Source: Halostella salina (lineage in GTDB: Archaea; Halobacteriota; Halobacteria; Halobacteriales; Natronoarchaeaceae). Taken from it: 64,000 nt of DNA. Position 1 is the first letter of the stretch; every line of letters starts with the position of its first letter. The position numbers and the translations under genes are program-made. The DNA is taken from contig NZ_RCIH01000004.1 of assembly GCF_003675855.1 (NCBI RefSeq), forward strand, positions 186,001 through 250,000. The letters run 5' to 3'. The notes under the pieces were generated by a model. It made no database searches and had not been told where the DNA came from. It was given only the letters and a program-made list of their open reading frames with translations. Of this stretch, positions 26,951 to 35,457 are shown piece by piece.

Positions 26951-27184
26951 GGCCGGCGCGAGCGCGCGGCGCGCTCACGCGCCGCGGGCGAGCGGACGGG
27001 GGAGGGCAGGCTGTCTCCCGTGGTCGCTGTAGCAGCGGAGAGCAAGCATACGGCGGCTCCGCCGCCGTTTCACCGCGAACGAGCGCAGCGAGTGAGCGGC
27101 TTTTTTCATCGACGTTTTTGCCGGGAGGGTGCCCGCAGCAGGCCGGAGGCCTGCGAGGACACCCGATCGGGAAAAAGGTCGTCG
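26951..27184 (-). repeat. Gene-end dispersed repeat, copy 1 (after the TFS stop codon)
   Basis: Read on the minus strand, it begins immediately after the TFS stop at 27185-27187 with CGACGACCTTTTTCC, then a hairpin-forming stretch, the block GCAAAAACGTCGATGAAAAA, variable GC-rich hairpins, and a 61-base block ending in CGCGCCGGCC. The same order of blocks occurs at 55669-55867 after another gene; the 61-base block differs there at only about six positions. The early T-tract could act as a terminator. It fills most of the ~320-base gap between the NUDIX gene and TFS. No ORF in it looks coding. Confidence 0.75.
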
Positions 27185-27496
27185 CTAGTGATCGTCCTCG
27201 CGCCACTTGTGCTCGCACTCGGTGCAGATGAAAAAGCGCGTCTCGGACTCGTCGGCCGCCCGGATCTGCTGCATGTACCAGTGGGCGCGGTCGTTGCCAC
27301 ACTCGGGGCAGTGCGTCTCGGTCGTCGGGAGGCCGCTGTCCTCGGGGCTGGACTCGATGACCTCGCTCGCCTCCTGGTCGTCGGTGATGACGTAGTCGGC
27401 GTCCGGGTCCTTGATCTGCTCGTTGCCACAGCTCGAACAGACCCACAGGCCGTCCTCCGCTTTCATCATAGAGCCGCAGTCGTCGCAAAACTCCAT
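27185..27496 (-). CDS. tfs: Transcript cleavage/elongation factor TFS (RNA polymerase subunit M / TFIIS-like)
   Basis: 103 residues with two zinc ribbons: Cys4, Cys7, Cys20, Cys23 at the N-terminus and Cys63, Cys66, Cys91, Cys94 at the C-terminus. The acidic pair Asp82-Glu83 in the second ribbon's hairpin (AADESETRF) is the catalytic dipeptide that stimulates RNA cleavage by backtracked RNA polymerase in TFIIS and archaeal TFS. Its presence marks this as an active cleavage factor rather than an inhibitory paralogue. Confidence 0.94.
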   Translation of the reverse strand: MEFCDDCGSMMKAEDGLWVCSSCGNEQIKDPDADYVITDDQEASEVIESSPEDSGLPTTETHCPECGNDRAHWYMQQIRAADESETRFFICTECEHKWREDDH

Positions 27497-27538
27497 TACT
27501 GGCTCCCCATTGCGACCCGTGCGGTTTAAACGGCGCGG

Positions 27539-27796
27539 TTACCCGTCGACATCGGTGCCGACCGACTCGGCGGCGACCTCGCCGGGGAGCACCTCGCGAA
27601 GCTCCGTTTCGACCTCGGCGACGGAGTCGAAGGAGTCGCTGTGGGTCTCCGAGAGGAGCTTGCCGAGGTTCTCCTCGCCGTCCGGGAACTGGAGCGTGGT
27701 GTCCTCGAACTCCCTGGCGGCGTCCGTGCGCATCACCGGGTACGAGAGTTCGTCGAGGGCGGTCTCCACCTGTTCGAGCGTGACCTGCCGTCCCAT
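27539..27796 (-). CDS. Conserved haloarchaeal protein (DUF5789-type)
   Basis: 85 residues from ATG 27796 (MGRQVTLEQVETALDELSYP); the reading from 27949 adds an Arg/Pro-rich, non-coding-looking part. A single acidic, mostly helical domain with the segment SYPVMRTDAAREFEDTTLQFPDGEENLG. I believe this is the DUF5789 family, frequent in haloarchaea and without assigned function. TATA-like TATCTAGA is about 28 bases upstream of the ATG. Confidence 0.75.
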   Translation of the reverse strand: MGRQVTLEQVETALDELSYPVMRTDAAREFEDTTLQFPDGEENLGKLLSETHSDSFDSVAEVETELREVLPGEVAAESVGTDVDG

Positions 27797-27979
27797 GTGA
27801 GGTCGTGACGATGTGGAGGAACTTCTAGATACTGCATGATTCTGCCCGGTGCATCGACGTACCGGCGGTCGTTCGGGCCGGGTCGGGGGGCACGGGACCG
27901 ACGGCAGGTGCGTGTCGACGCCGGTCGCGACGGCTCGGTGACGGAACACAAAAATAGCGGGTCGGCGTAGCTCGGGGTG

Positions 27980-28477
27980 ATGACTCTCTCGGAGGAGGCC
28001 CGCGAGCGGCTCGCCGACGTCGTGGAGCTACAGCCCACGAAGAACGCCGAACTGCAGGAGCGGTGGGGGGTCGAGGGAGGGAGCGAGGTCCACTCGTACC
28101 TCGAATCGGAGCTGAAGGAGTACTACTACCGCGACGACAACAGCCTGATCCGGGCGACGGCCGAGGCCGCGGAGCTGGTCGACGTGGAGCCGGGCGTCGA
28201 GGGCGACCCGGACGAGCGCCCGAGCGTGATCCGCGTGCCGGAGCTACAGGCGCAGGTCTTTCAGGTCGTTGCCGGGCCGGACGAACGCTCCGAGAGCGTC
28301 GTGTCGGTGCTGCACAAGCTCCGCGAGGCGTTCGGGATCGACCCCGACACCGACGACGTGCGGTCGGCGCTCCAGAGCCTCCGCCGGAAGGAGGTCGTCG
28401 AGGTGGAGTACCGGACCGTGCCGACGTTCCGGCTGGCGGTCGAGCGCGACACGGTCGACGTCGAGGTCGCCGACTAG
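27980..28477 (+). CDS. Conserved haloarchaeal protein (DUF5797-type), winged-helix-like N-terminus
   Basis: 165 residues from ATG 27980; a GTG three bases upstream is less likely. The N-terminus (LSEEARERLADVVELQPTKNAELQERWGVEGGSEVHSYLE) resembles a winged helix, and a second helical unit (SVVSVLHKLREAFGIDPDTDDVRSALQSLRRKEVVEVEYR) looks like another. A DNA-binding role is possible but unproven. TATA-like AAAAATAG about 27 bases upstream suggests a leaderless mRNA. Confidence 0.78.
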   Translation: MTLSEEARERLADVVELQPTKNAELQERWGVEGGSEVHSYLESELKEYYYRDDNSLIRATAEAAELVDVEPGVEGDPDERPSVIRVPELQAQVFQVVAGPDERSESVVSVLHKLREAFGIDPDTDDVRSALQSLRRKEVVEVEYRTVPTFRLAVERDTVDVEVAD

Positions 28478-28501
28478 GGCCGACGGCCCGCGACGCAGCC
28501 C

Positions 28502-29545
28502 TCAGGGCCGCCGGCGGTCCCGTCGGTCGGCGAGCAGTTTCTCGATCCGTTTCCCCGGTCCCCCCTCGATCGGCCAGCCCCTGGAGCGCCACGTCGGCGG
28601 CTCCGGCTCGAACGACGGGCAGGAGCCGGCACACTCCGCAGCGGTCTGGCACCGGTCCTTCGCGGCGCACCACGGGAGCAACTGGCCGCCCTCGGACCGG
28701 AGCTGAAAGTGTCGACAGTCGGGGCGCATCGTGTCGACGAAGGAGCGCCAGCCGCGCTCGTAGGCGCGCTCGGCGAGCGCCAGCCGCTTGTCGGCCTTCC
28801 AGTCGGCGTCGACGTACTCGAACCGCGCGGCCGACCGGTCGTACGCCGACCCGGACGGCCGGTCGAGGATGCGCGTGCCCGGCTCCGACGCCGGAAGCGT
28901 CCGGGGGTGCCAGGCGACCGTCGCCTCGGCGGCGTCGGCGTCGACGGTGAGAACGCCCGCCTCTACGGGGAGGTCCTCAAGCAGCACCGGCTCGACGCGG
29001 TCGCCCGTCTCGCGGGTGGCGACCCACACCTCGTCGGCGAGCGCCAGCGCCACGTCGCGCTCCAGTTGCGGGCGGAGCCGTCGGGCCGCGCTCGCGTCGA
29101 GGTCCGGCTTGTTCTCGACGGCGACGACCCGGTTCACCCAGTCCGGGTAGGCCCACCTCCGACGGATCTCGATCCGGTTGCCGTCGCGGCGCGTCTCGAC
29201 GATCCCCCGGTCGGCCGCGCGGTGGACCGCCTCGCGGACGTACCGCCAGGGGTAGCCCGGGTCGGGGAGCGCGTCGCGGTACCACGCCCAGTCCTTGGGA
29301 GCGTTCCGAACCACGTGGAGCAAGTCAGAGTCGAGCCGTTCCGGCCCGAACCGGGAGCGCCGCGCCAGCGCCTCGCGGTCGGATTCGATAACGATCGTGT
29401 CCCAGCGCCGCCGCTCCGTACCGAGCTGGCGCGCGACGAGCGGGACCGTCCCGTCGGCACGCTCGCCGGCCGGGGGCCAGTTGCGCTCGGCCCACCAGCA
29501 GACGCGCAACTCGAAGCCGAACTCCGCGTCGTCACCGGGGATCAC
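28502..29545 (-). CDS. Conserved haloarchaeal protein (DUF5787-type), possible PD-(D/E)XK nuclease with Cys cluster
   Basis: 347 residues. Three parts are visible: a strand WDTIVIESD (about 46-54), an inserted winged-helix-like segment (DLLHVVRNAPKDWAWYRDAL ... GIVETRRDGNRIEIRRRW), and a strand with VAVENKPDLD (about 140). Asp ... Glu-x-Lys in consecutive strands fits the PD-(D/E)XK nuclease core. The C-terminal region carries five Cys within about 30 residues (CRHFQ, CAAKDR, CQTAAE, CAGS, CPSF), as in Fe-S-containing RecB/Cas4-like nucleases. The nuclease reading is inference; I believe the family is catalogued as DUF5787. Confidence 0.75.
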   Translation of the reverse strand: MIPGDDAEFGFELRVCWWAERNWPPAGERADGTVPLVARQLGTERRRWDTIVIESDREALARRSRFGPERLDSDLLHVVRNAPKDWAWYRDALPDPGYPWRYVREAVHRAADRGIVETRRDGNRIEIRRRWAYPDWVNRVVAVENKPDLDASAARRLRPQLERDVALALADEVWVATRETGDRVEPVLLEDLPVEAGVLTVDADAAEATVAWHPRTLPASEPGTRILDRPSGSAYDRSAARFEYVDADWKADKRLALAERAYERGWRSFVDTMRPDCRHFQLRSEGGQLLPWCAAKDRCQTAAECAGSCPSFEPEPPTWRSRGWPIEGGPGKRIEKLLADRRDRRRP

Positions 29546-29641
29546 GGGCGGGAGTGCGCGCTCGGCGGGCTAAGGCGTTCGGGTTCCGGCCCGTGCCCCC
29601 GGCGTCGTCACGTTCGACGGCGGGGCGTGCCGCCTGCCGTC

Positions 29642-30082
29642 CTACTCGGCGTCGTCCTCCTCAAGCTTCTCGTCCAGGAACTCGTGGGCGTCCTCCAGTA
29701 TCTCGCGGGGGCCGTCCTGCGTGACCGTGTTGACCGCCTGTTCGTAGTCGCGCCACTGGAGGTCGCGGTGCTCGTGTGACAGCTCCGCGCTCGCCTCGTA
29801 GGACCGGGCGATGAACAGGTGCACCGTCTTGTGGATGGTCTTCCCGTTGGCCTCGAACACGTAGTCGTAATCCTTGCGGAAGCCGTCGAGCAGCCTGAAG
29901 TCCTCGATCCCGGCCTCCTCCTGTACCTCCCGTATCGCCGTCTGCTGTAGCTCCTCGTCTCCCTCGACGCCGCCTTTGGGGAACTCCCAGTCCCCGGGGC
30001 GGCTCTTCAGGAGTAGGTACTCGCGCCGTCCGCGCGTATCCCGAAAGAGGATCGCGCCGGCGCTCGTCGCTTCGACCGTCAT
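29642..30082 (-). CDS. NUDIX hydrolase, Ap4A-pyrophosphatase type
   Basis: 146 residues. Complete Nudix box from GGVEGDEELQQTAIREVQEEAGI (about 37-59), preceded by WEFPKG as in bis(5'-nucleosyl)-tetraphosphatases. Predicted to cleave diadenosine polyphosphates or similar signalling or damaged nucleotides. TATA-like TCTTAACA is about 26 bases upstream of ATG 30082. Divergent from the uS10 paralogue. Confidence 0.88.
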   Translation of the reverse strand: MTVEATSAGAILFRDTRGRREYLLLKSRPGDWEFPKGGVEGDEELQQTAIREVQEEAGIEDFRLLDGFRKDYDYVFEANGKTIHKTVHLFIARSYEASAELSHEHRDLQWRDYEQAVNTVTQDGPREILEDAHEFLDEKLEEDDAE

Positions 30083-30191
30083 TACCTTTACGTAAACGAC
30101 GATCTGTTAAGAGGATACCGGAGCCGGGACGCCGTCGGCGGGGCCGTCGCGGTACGCTTTTACGCGCGGAGCGTCCCACTCTACGAATACG

Positions 30192-30524
30192 ATGACGTTC
30201 GTCACGAAGCTCCGCCTCCAGAGCGGGGACCGGGCCGCCCTCGACGGGGTCGTCGACGACATCCGGTCGACGGCCGAGCGTAAGGGAGCCGAACTGAAGG
30301 GACCGCACTCCGAACCGCCGACCGAGCTACGGGTGCCACAGCACAAGCGCGTCGACGGCGGCGGCCGATTCGAGAACTGGGAGTACGTCGTCTACGCCCG
30401 CGAACTGGAGATCCACGGCCACGACGAGCTCGCCCGGCGCGTGACCGAGCGGGAGTTCCCCGCCTCCATCCACGTCGAGGCCGAGGTCGAACAGGTGAAC
30501 CCGCTCGGCAGCGGGCGCGACTAA
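30192..30524 (+). CDS. uS10-family ribosomal protein paralogue
   Basis: 110 residues. MTFVTKLRLQSGDRAALDGVVDDIRSTAERKGAELKGPHSEPP, then LRVPQHK ... VYARELEIHGHDELARRVTEREFPASIHVEAEVEQ, follow the S10 fold: strand, helix, the loop that enters the 30S head, then strand, helix and strand. The ordinary archaeal S10 is encoded beside EF-1alpha, not here, so this is a second, more acidic copy. Its role in ribosomes or elsewhere is not known to me. TATA-like TTTTACG lies about 30 bases upstream. Confidence 0.85.
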   Translation: MTFVTKLRLQSGDRAALDGVVDDIRSTAERKGAELKGPHSEPPTELRVPQHKRVDGGGRFENWEYVVYARELEIHGHDELARRVTEREFPASIHVEAEVEQVNPLGSGRD

Positions 30525-30781
30525 AACGCCGTCTCGCCGACCAGTTCGAGGAGTTCGGCCCGCCCGTCGTGGTCGTTGTCGTCGAACGACGACACCCTGA
30601 TTCTGGCCTTCTTGTCGACGTGGTCCGCCGACGCACCGTCCACCACGAGCGTCGAGTCGCCGACGCGGGCAACCACCTCGCCGTCGCGGACGCCGGTCAG
30701 GATCACCGTGATCTCCGCGCCCGGGTCGAACGCCGGGGTCGCCGTCCGGAACTGCCAGCCCTGGAAGTACTTCCGGATCAT
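30521..30781 (-). CDS. Small conserved haloarchaeal protein with TRAM/OB-like strand pattern
   Basis: 86 residues from ATG 30781. Predicted mostly beta: AEITVILTGVRDGEVVARVGDSTLVVDG, ... KKARIRVSSFDDNDHDGRAELLELVGE. The spacing of a GxxVARVGD turn and a final GRAELLE strand resembles TRAM/OB-type nucleic-acid-binding barrels; this is inference. It overlaps the stop of the NhaC-type antiporter gene by 4 bases and so is translated from the same mRNA. A family name such as DUF7513 may apply, unverified. Confidence 0.72.
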   Translation of the reverse strand: MIRKYFQGWQFRTATPAFDPGAEITVILTGVRDGEVVARVGDSTLVVDGASADHVDKKARIRVSSFDDNDHDGRAELLELVGETAF

Positions 30782-32346
30782 AGCCGGGCCACCTCCCCGC
30801 TCTCGCGGTCGTGGACGTACTCCCTGCCGAAGCCGGTCACCGCGGCGATGAGGAACACGGCCACGAGGAACCAGCCGTGGAACACGTAGAGGAACACGTC
30901 GACCGGGTTGACGACCATCGACTGGGTGAACCACGAGTACGTCGCCGGCAGGCCGGTCAGCTGGGCGTACCCCACGAGGACGCCGCCCGACCACGGGAAG
31001 ATGTACCCGAGCGCGGACGTGTTCGCGTCGAGGATGTTGGCGCGCCGGTAGCCGTTGATGTTGAACCGCTCGCCGATCCGGGCGATGTAGGGCGCGATGG
31101 CGATCTCGGCGGCCGTGTTGATCGTGATCATCGCGTTGACCAGCGCGGTGCCGCCGACCATCGTCGTCTCGGCGCGCCGCACCGACGTGGCGACGTTGTC
31201 CAGCAGCCAGTTCTGGATCGCCGCGAACCCGCCGCCGCGGATCATGATCTGTGCGCCGGCGACGATGAGCAGCGTGAGGACGATAAGCGGGAAAAAGCCC
31301 TGCGCGCCGGCGTAGATGCTGCCGGCGACGCCGGGGTTCTCACTCACGACCTCGACGAACGGCAGGAAGTCGACCGCGTCCGCGATCGGCGCGTCGGCCG
31401 GCGCGCGGAAGACGAGCATCTCCGAGACCGACGCGAGGCCGAACACGACGTTGAACGCCGCGGCCACGATGATCCCCCACGAGATCGCCTCGACGATGTG
31501 CCGCCCCGCGACGGCCGTGGCGATGACGACGCCCATCGAGACCAGGTGGAGCAGGCCGGCCGGGTTGCTCTCAGCGATCAGGAGCGCCCGGGCGTCGCCG
31601 CTCACTGAAACTCCCTCCATCACGTTCCCGGCGACCACGTAGGCCGCGAACGCGAACACGGCGGCGACGATCGCGTACTTGAACCGCGAGGCGACGACCC
31701 CGCCGATGTCGGAGTCCTGCGTGACCGCGGAGACGATCGTCGTGTCGCTGACCGGCGCGAGGTTGTCCCCGAACACCGCGCCCGAGAGGATCGCCCCGAA
31801 CAGAAGCACCGGGTTCGCGCCGAGCAGGACGCCGGCCGGGAAAAAGAGTCCCGAGAAGGCGACGGTCGTGCCGTACCCCGTGCCGATCCCGGTGGCGAGC
31901 AGGCCGGCGAGGATGAACGTGATCGCCGGGAACAGGGCCGCCCCGACGCTCGCGGCGTCGGCGGCCCAGACGAGGCCGCTAACGAACCCGCCGACCTGAA
32001 TCGTCTCGGCGAACATCCCGGCCCAGAGCCAGGCGACGATCGCGGTCGCCGCGACGCGCTGGGTCATCCCCTCAAAGATCGTGTTCGCGTACGTCTTCCA
32101 GGAGCCACGGACAAAGAGCATGCCCACGATCAGCCCGATCAGCATCCCCGCGACCAGGCCGGTCGTGTCGCTGATGCGGAGCAGCCCGCTCTGAACGATC
32201 GCCCACACGATGAAGAAGGCGATCGGCACCGCACTCATCGCCTTCCCGCCGTAGAACTCGATGTTCGGCCCCTCTCTGGCGGACGCTGCCTCACGAAGCT
32301 CCTGTTCGATGTCGCTGTCGTCGGGTGGGTCGTCTTCCCCTGCCAT
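30778..32346 (-). CDS. nhaC: Na+/H+ antiporter, NhaC family
   Basis: 522 residues from ATG 32346 (MAGEDDPPDDSD), with an acidic cytoplasmic tail then about 11-12 hydrophobic segments. Diagnostic parts: GTGYGTTVAFSGLFFPAGVLLG, SGAVFGDNLAPVSDTTIVSA (the ion-binding, re-entrant region) and a C-terminal repeat ending SALGYIFPWSGGVLVGYAQLTG. Exchanges Na+ for protons across the cell membrane, central to haloarchaeal ion balance. Followed with 4-base overlap by a small TRAM-like protein. Confidence 0.9.
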   Translation of the reverse strand: MAGEDDPPDDSDIEQELREAASAREGPNIEFYGGKAMSAVPIAFFIVWAIVQSGLLRISDTTGLVAGMLIGLIVGMLFVRGSWKTYANTIFEGMTQRVAATAIVAWLWAGMFAETIQVGGFVSGLVWAADAASVGAALFPAITFILAGLLATGIGTGYGTTVAFSGLFFPAGVLLGANPVLLFGAILSGAVFGDNLAPVSDTTIVSAVTQDSDIGGVVASRFKYAIVAAVFAFAAYVVAGNVMEGVSVSGDARALLIAESNPAGLLHLVSMGVVIATAVAGRHIVEAISWGIIVAAAFNVVFGLASVSEMLVFRAPADAPIADAVDFLPFVEVVSENPGVAGSIYAGAQGFFPLIVLTLLIVAGAQIMIRGGGFAAIQNWLLDNVATSVRRAETTMVGGTALVNAMITINTAAEIAIAPYIARIGERFNINGYRRANILDANTSALGYIFPWSGGVLVGYAQLTGLPATYSWFTQSMVVNPVDVFLYVFHGWFLVAVFLIAAVTGFGREYVHDRESGEVARL

Positions 32347-32477
32347 GTTTCTGTGACCCCCGCCGACACATTTCAACGTTGGTGGCAACCGGGAACGGCA
32401 GCGGCCCCCACAGGTATCAACGGAGGCATACGGGCGACAGCAGTCCGTATAAGTCGACGGGGACCGAGAGACGAGAT

Positions 32478-33761
32478 ATGTCAGGACAGGTCACTCGGGA
32501 CCGGATCGTCGAACTCAGACGCGACCTCCACCGCCGACCGGAGCAGGCCTGGCGGGAGTTCTACACCACAGCGCGGGTCGTCGAGGCCGTCGAGGCCGTC
32601 GGCGTCGACGCCCTCCACGTCGGTCCCGACGCGCTCGTGTCCGACGAGCGCATGGCCGTGCCGGACGACGAGACGATAGCGGCCGCCGCCGAGCGCGCTC
32701 GCGAGGCGGGTGCGGACGCGGAGGCCGTCGAGCAGTTGGCGGGCGGCCACACGGGACTCGTCGCGGAACTCCACCGCGGCGATGGGCCGACCGTCGCGCT
32801 CCGCGTCGACATCGACGGGCTTCCGGTCGAGGAGTCGACCGACGGTGACCACGTCCCGGCCGCGGAGGGGTTCCGGTCGACCCACGGCGGGTCGATGCAC
32901 GCCTGCGGCCACGACGCGCACGCCGCCATCGGCGTGGGCGTGCTTGAACGCGTGGCCGAGAGCGACTTCTCGGGCACGTTCAAGGTGCTGTTTCAGCCGG
33001 CCGAGGAGGTGATCGGCGGCGGGAAGGCGATGGCCGAGAGCGGCCACGTCGACGACGTAGACTACCTCCTTGCGGTTCACGTCGGCCTCGACCACCCGAC
33101 CGGCGAGGTCGTCGCGGGGATCGACGGCTTCCTCGCGGTCGAACACTTCGACGTGACGTTCACCGGCGAGTCGGCCCACGCCGGCGCGAAACCGAACGCC
33201 GGTCGCAACGCGAACCAGGCGCTGGCCGCGGCGGTGCAGAACCTCTATGCGATCCCCCGCCACGAGGACGGCGCGACGCGGGTCAACGCCGGCCGGATCG
33301 AGGGCGGGACCGCGGCGAACATCGTCGCCGAACACGCCGAGATGGCCGTCGAGGTGCGCGGCGAGACGACGGCGCTGAAGGAGTACGTCGCGGACCACGC
33401 CCGGCGCGTGATCCGGAGCGCCGCCGAGATGCACGACTGCGAGGCGACGGTCGACACCGTCGGCGACGCGCCGAGCGCGGTGAGCGACGCTGATCTGGTC
33501 GACATCGTCGAGGGGGCGGCGAACGGCCACGCCGACGTGGAGCGGACGCTCCGGCGCGACGACCTGGGCGGGAGCGAGGACGCGACCTACCTGATGCAGC
33601 GCGTGCAGGAGAACGGCGGCCTCGCGTCGTACGTCGCAGTCGGGACGGACCACCCCGGCGGCCACCACACGCCGACGTTCGACGTGGACGAGCCGACGCT
33701 GGGGATCGGGATCGACGTGCTGTCGGAGACGGTGCTGACGGTCGCCGAGGAACAGCCCTGA
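32478..33761 (+). CDS. M20 family amidohydrolase (aminobenzoyl-glutamate / N-acyl amino acid hydrolase type)
   Basis: 427 residues from ATG 32478 (MSGQVTRDRIVELRRDLHRRPEQAW). Metal-binding motifs: VDIDGLPVEES, HACGHDAHAAIGVGVLER, QPAEEVIGGGKAM and a C-terminal HPGGHHTPTFDVDE. Insertions after the first strand (about 45-105) resemble AbgB/AmhX-like members. Cleaves an amide bond from an N-acylated amino acid or folate breakdown product; exact substrate unclear. TATA-like GTATAAGT at about 32449-32456 is 26 bases before the ATG. Confidence 0.88.
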   Translation: MSGQVTRDRIVELRRDLHRRPEQAWREFYTTARVVEAVEAVGVDALHVGPDALVSDERMAVPDDETIAAAAERAREAGADAEAVEQLAGGHTGLVAELHRGDGPTVALRVDIDGLPVEESTDGDHVPAAEGFRSTHGGSMHACGHDAHAAIGVGVLERVAESDFSGTFKVLFQPAEEVIGGGKAMAESGHVDDVDYLLAVHVGLDHPTGEVVAGIDGFLAVEHFDVTFTGESAHAGAKPNAGRNANQALAAAVQNLYAIPRHEDGATRVNAGRIEGGTAANIVAEHAEMAVEVRGETTALKEYVADHARRVIRSAAEMHDCEATVDTVGDAPSAVSDADLVDIVEGAANGHADVERTLRRDDLGGSEDATYLMQRVQENGGLASYVAVGTDHPGGHHTPTFDVDEPTLGIGIDVLSETVLTVAEEQP

Positions 33762-33910
33762 ACGGCGACGGGCGAGTAGCCGATTCGAGTGCGAGCAGGC
33801 GACCCGTCGGGGCACGGTATCACGGGGCGGCGGGTCGCGCAACCGCGCAGCCGTCCCCGCGGCGGGTGGTCAAAGCACGCCGGGGCTGGCCGCGTCTTCG
33901 GACAAAAAGC

Positions 33911-35320
33911 TCAGTACTTGGGATCCGCGCCGGTCGTCTCGTACACCGCGTCCATCAGGTCGTCGCGGCGGGCCTGCCAGTCGTCGAAGGCGTCGGGGCT
34001 GGAGGGGTATTCCCCGTAGTGGTCGATGATGTCGTCGGCCCGCTGTTTGGTCTTGTAGAACGTCCAGATCACGTCGTAGTAGCCGAAGCTCTGGATGGCG
34101 GTCTGGAGCTTGAGCTTCCAGCCGATCGAGGTGCTGCCCGAGTACAGCGCCTCCGCGAGCTTGTCGCCGGGGAGCGATGCCAGCAGCCCCATCAGGTCGT
34201 CGACGTCGACGGCCGTCGAGAGGATGTTGTACACGTCCAGCCCGGCGTACCGCGACCCGAAGTGGTCCATCACGCGCTCGTTGTACTCCCAGAGGGCCGC
34301 CTCGCTCACGTCGCCCGCCTCGATCCCCTTGACCGCGGCCTCGGCGGCGTACTTGCCGGCGTAGGCTGCGCCCGCGATGCCGCCGCCGGTGGTCGGGTTG
34401 ACGTGGCCGGCCGCGTCGCCGACCGCCATGAAGCCGGGGGCGACGGCCGAGTCGTACGGGCGGCGCGTGGGCAGGGCCGCGCCGAGCTTGTCCTCGACTT
34501 CCGCGCCCGCGAACTCCTCGCGGTCCCGCAGGTCGCGCTTCAGGTCGTCGACGAGCTGCATCGGCTCCTCGGTCATCTGGAAGCCGAGGCCGGCGTTGAT
34601 CTCGGTGTCGGTGCGGGGGAAGTACCAGAGGTAGCCCGCGGCGCGCTCGGTCGGCTTGAACACCAGCGCGTCGTCCCACTCGACCGGCTCGTCGACGTGG
34701 ACGATCTCGCGGTACGCCGAACAGAACTGCGAGTAGTTGACGTTCGTGTCGAACGTGGCGGCCTCCAGGTCGGCCTTGTCCTGCAGGATCGACAGCGACC
34801 CCGCGCCGTCGATGACGACCTCGGCCTCGTAGGTGACCGGATCGCCCTTCCGGACCGCACTGACGCCGGTGACGCGGCCGTCGTCGTCCTGCCGCACGTC
34901 CTGCACGACGGTGTCGTAGTGGAACTCCGCGCCGGCCTCGTCCGCGCCGTCGATGATCCGGCGGCCGTACTCCCAGCGGTCGATGACCGCGAGTTCGCCG
35001 GGCACCGGGATCTCGAGGACCGTGTCCTCCTGCGGGATCTCGAAGCGGCCGTGGTCGACGTCCGTGTTCGTCATCGCGGGTTCGAGCTTCGACTTGGGGA
35101 TCGCCTCCGGGAACGCGTCGGCCCCCTTCAGTGCGTCGCCGCAGGCGATGTGGCCCGCCTCCTGCTCGTCTTTCCGCTCGACGACGACCACGTCGTACCC
35201 CGCGTTCGCGACCGTCGCGGCGGCGTAACAGCCGGCCGTCCCCGCGCCGACGACCACCACGTCGTACGACCGCGTCCCGCCGGTCGGCCCGGTCCCAGCA
35301 CCGGCCTCGCTGCTTGTCAT
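33911..35320 (-). CDS. Geranylgeranyl reductase family protein (archaeal lipid saturation)
   Basis: 469 residues from ATG 35320. FAD-binding N-terminus YDVVVVGAGTAGCYAAATVANAG, ERKDEQEAGHIACGDALKG (conserved Cys-Gly-Asp), second FAD contact FMAVGDAAGHVNPTTGGGIAGA. Related enzymes saturate the double bonds of geranylgeranyl chains in archaeal lipids, taking electrons from ferredoxin. The divergent neighbour is a 2Fe-2S ferredoxin with a matching promoter sequence, which supports this. A second family member lies at 60968-62206. Confidence 0.88.
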   Translation of the reverse strand: MTSSEAGAGTGPTGGTRSYDVVVVGAGTAGCYAAATVANAGYDVVVVERKDEQEAGHIACGDALKGADAFPEAIPKSKLEPAMTNTDVDHGRFEIPQEDTVLEIPVPGELAVIDRWEYGRRIIDGADEAGAEFHYDTVVQDVRQDDDGRVTGVSAVRKGDPVTYEAEVVIDGAGSLSILQDKADLEAATFDTNVNYSQFCSAYREIVHVDEPVEWDDALVFKPTERAAGYLWYFPRTDTEINAGLGFQMTEEPMQLVDDLKRDLRDREEFAGAEVEDKLGAALPTRRPYDSAVAPGFMAVGDAAGHVNPTTGGGIAGAAYAGKYAAEAAVKGIEAGDVSEAALWEYNERVMDHFGSRYAGLDVYNILSTAVDVDDLMGLLASLPGDKLAEALYSGSTSIGWKLKLQTAIQSFGYYDVIWTFYKTKQRADDIIDHYGEYPSSPDAFDDWQARRDDLMDAVYETTGADPKY

Positions 35321-35344
35321 GCCTCCCTGTGTTCGGCGAACCGG

Positions 35345-35433
35345 CAAAACTCTTTATGTACCCCCGGCGGACGCCCGATGCCGCCCCCGGATCCGTCGGT
35401 CCAGTGGGGGACGGAAGTGGATAAAGAGTTTTG
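35345..35433. promoter_or_regulatory. Divergent promoter pair with an inverted 13-bp identity
   Basis: ATAAAGAGTTTTG reads on the minus strand at 35357-35345 and on the plus strand at 35421-35433. Each copy is the TATA region of its gene, about 34 bases from the reductase ATG (35320) and 36 from the ferredoxin ATG (35458). The identity extends beyond the TATA box, so a common regulator or matched expression is likely. Confidence 0.6.
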
Positions 35434-35457
35434 GGGCGATGTTTCGTACCCGAAGCC

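Noticed and set aside
26951-27184. Small plus-strand ORF through the intergenic repeat
   Set aside because: The open reading is caused by GC-rich hairpins; the same region repeats elsewhere after another gene and shows no coding pattern.
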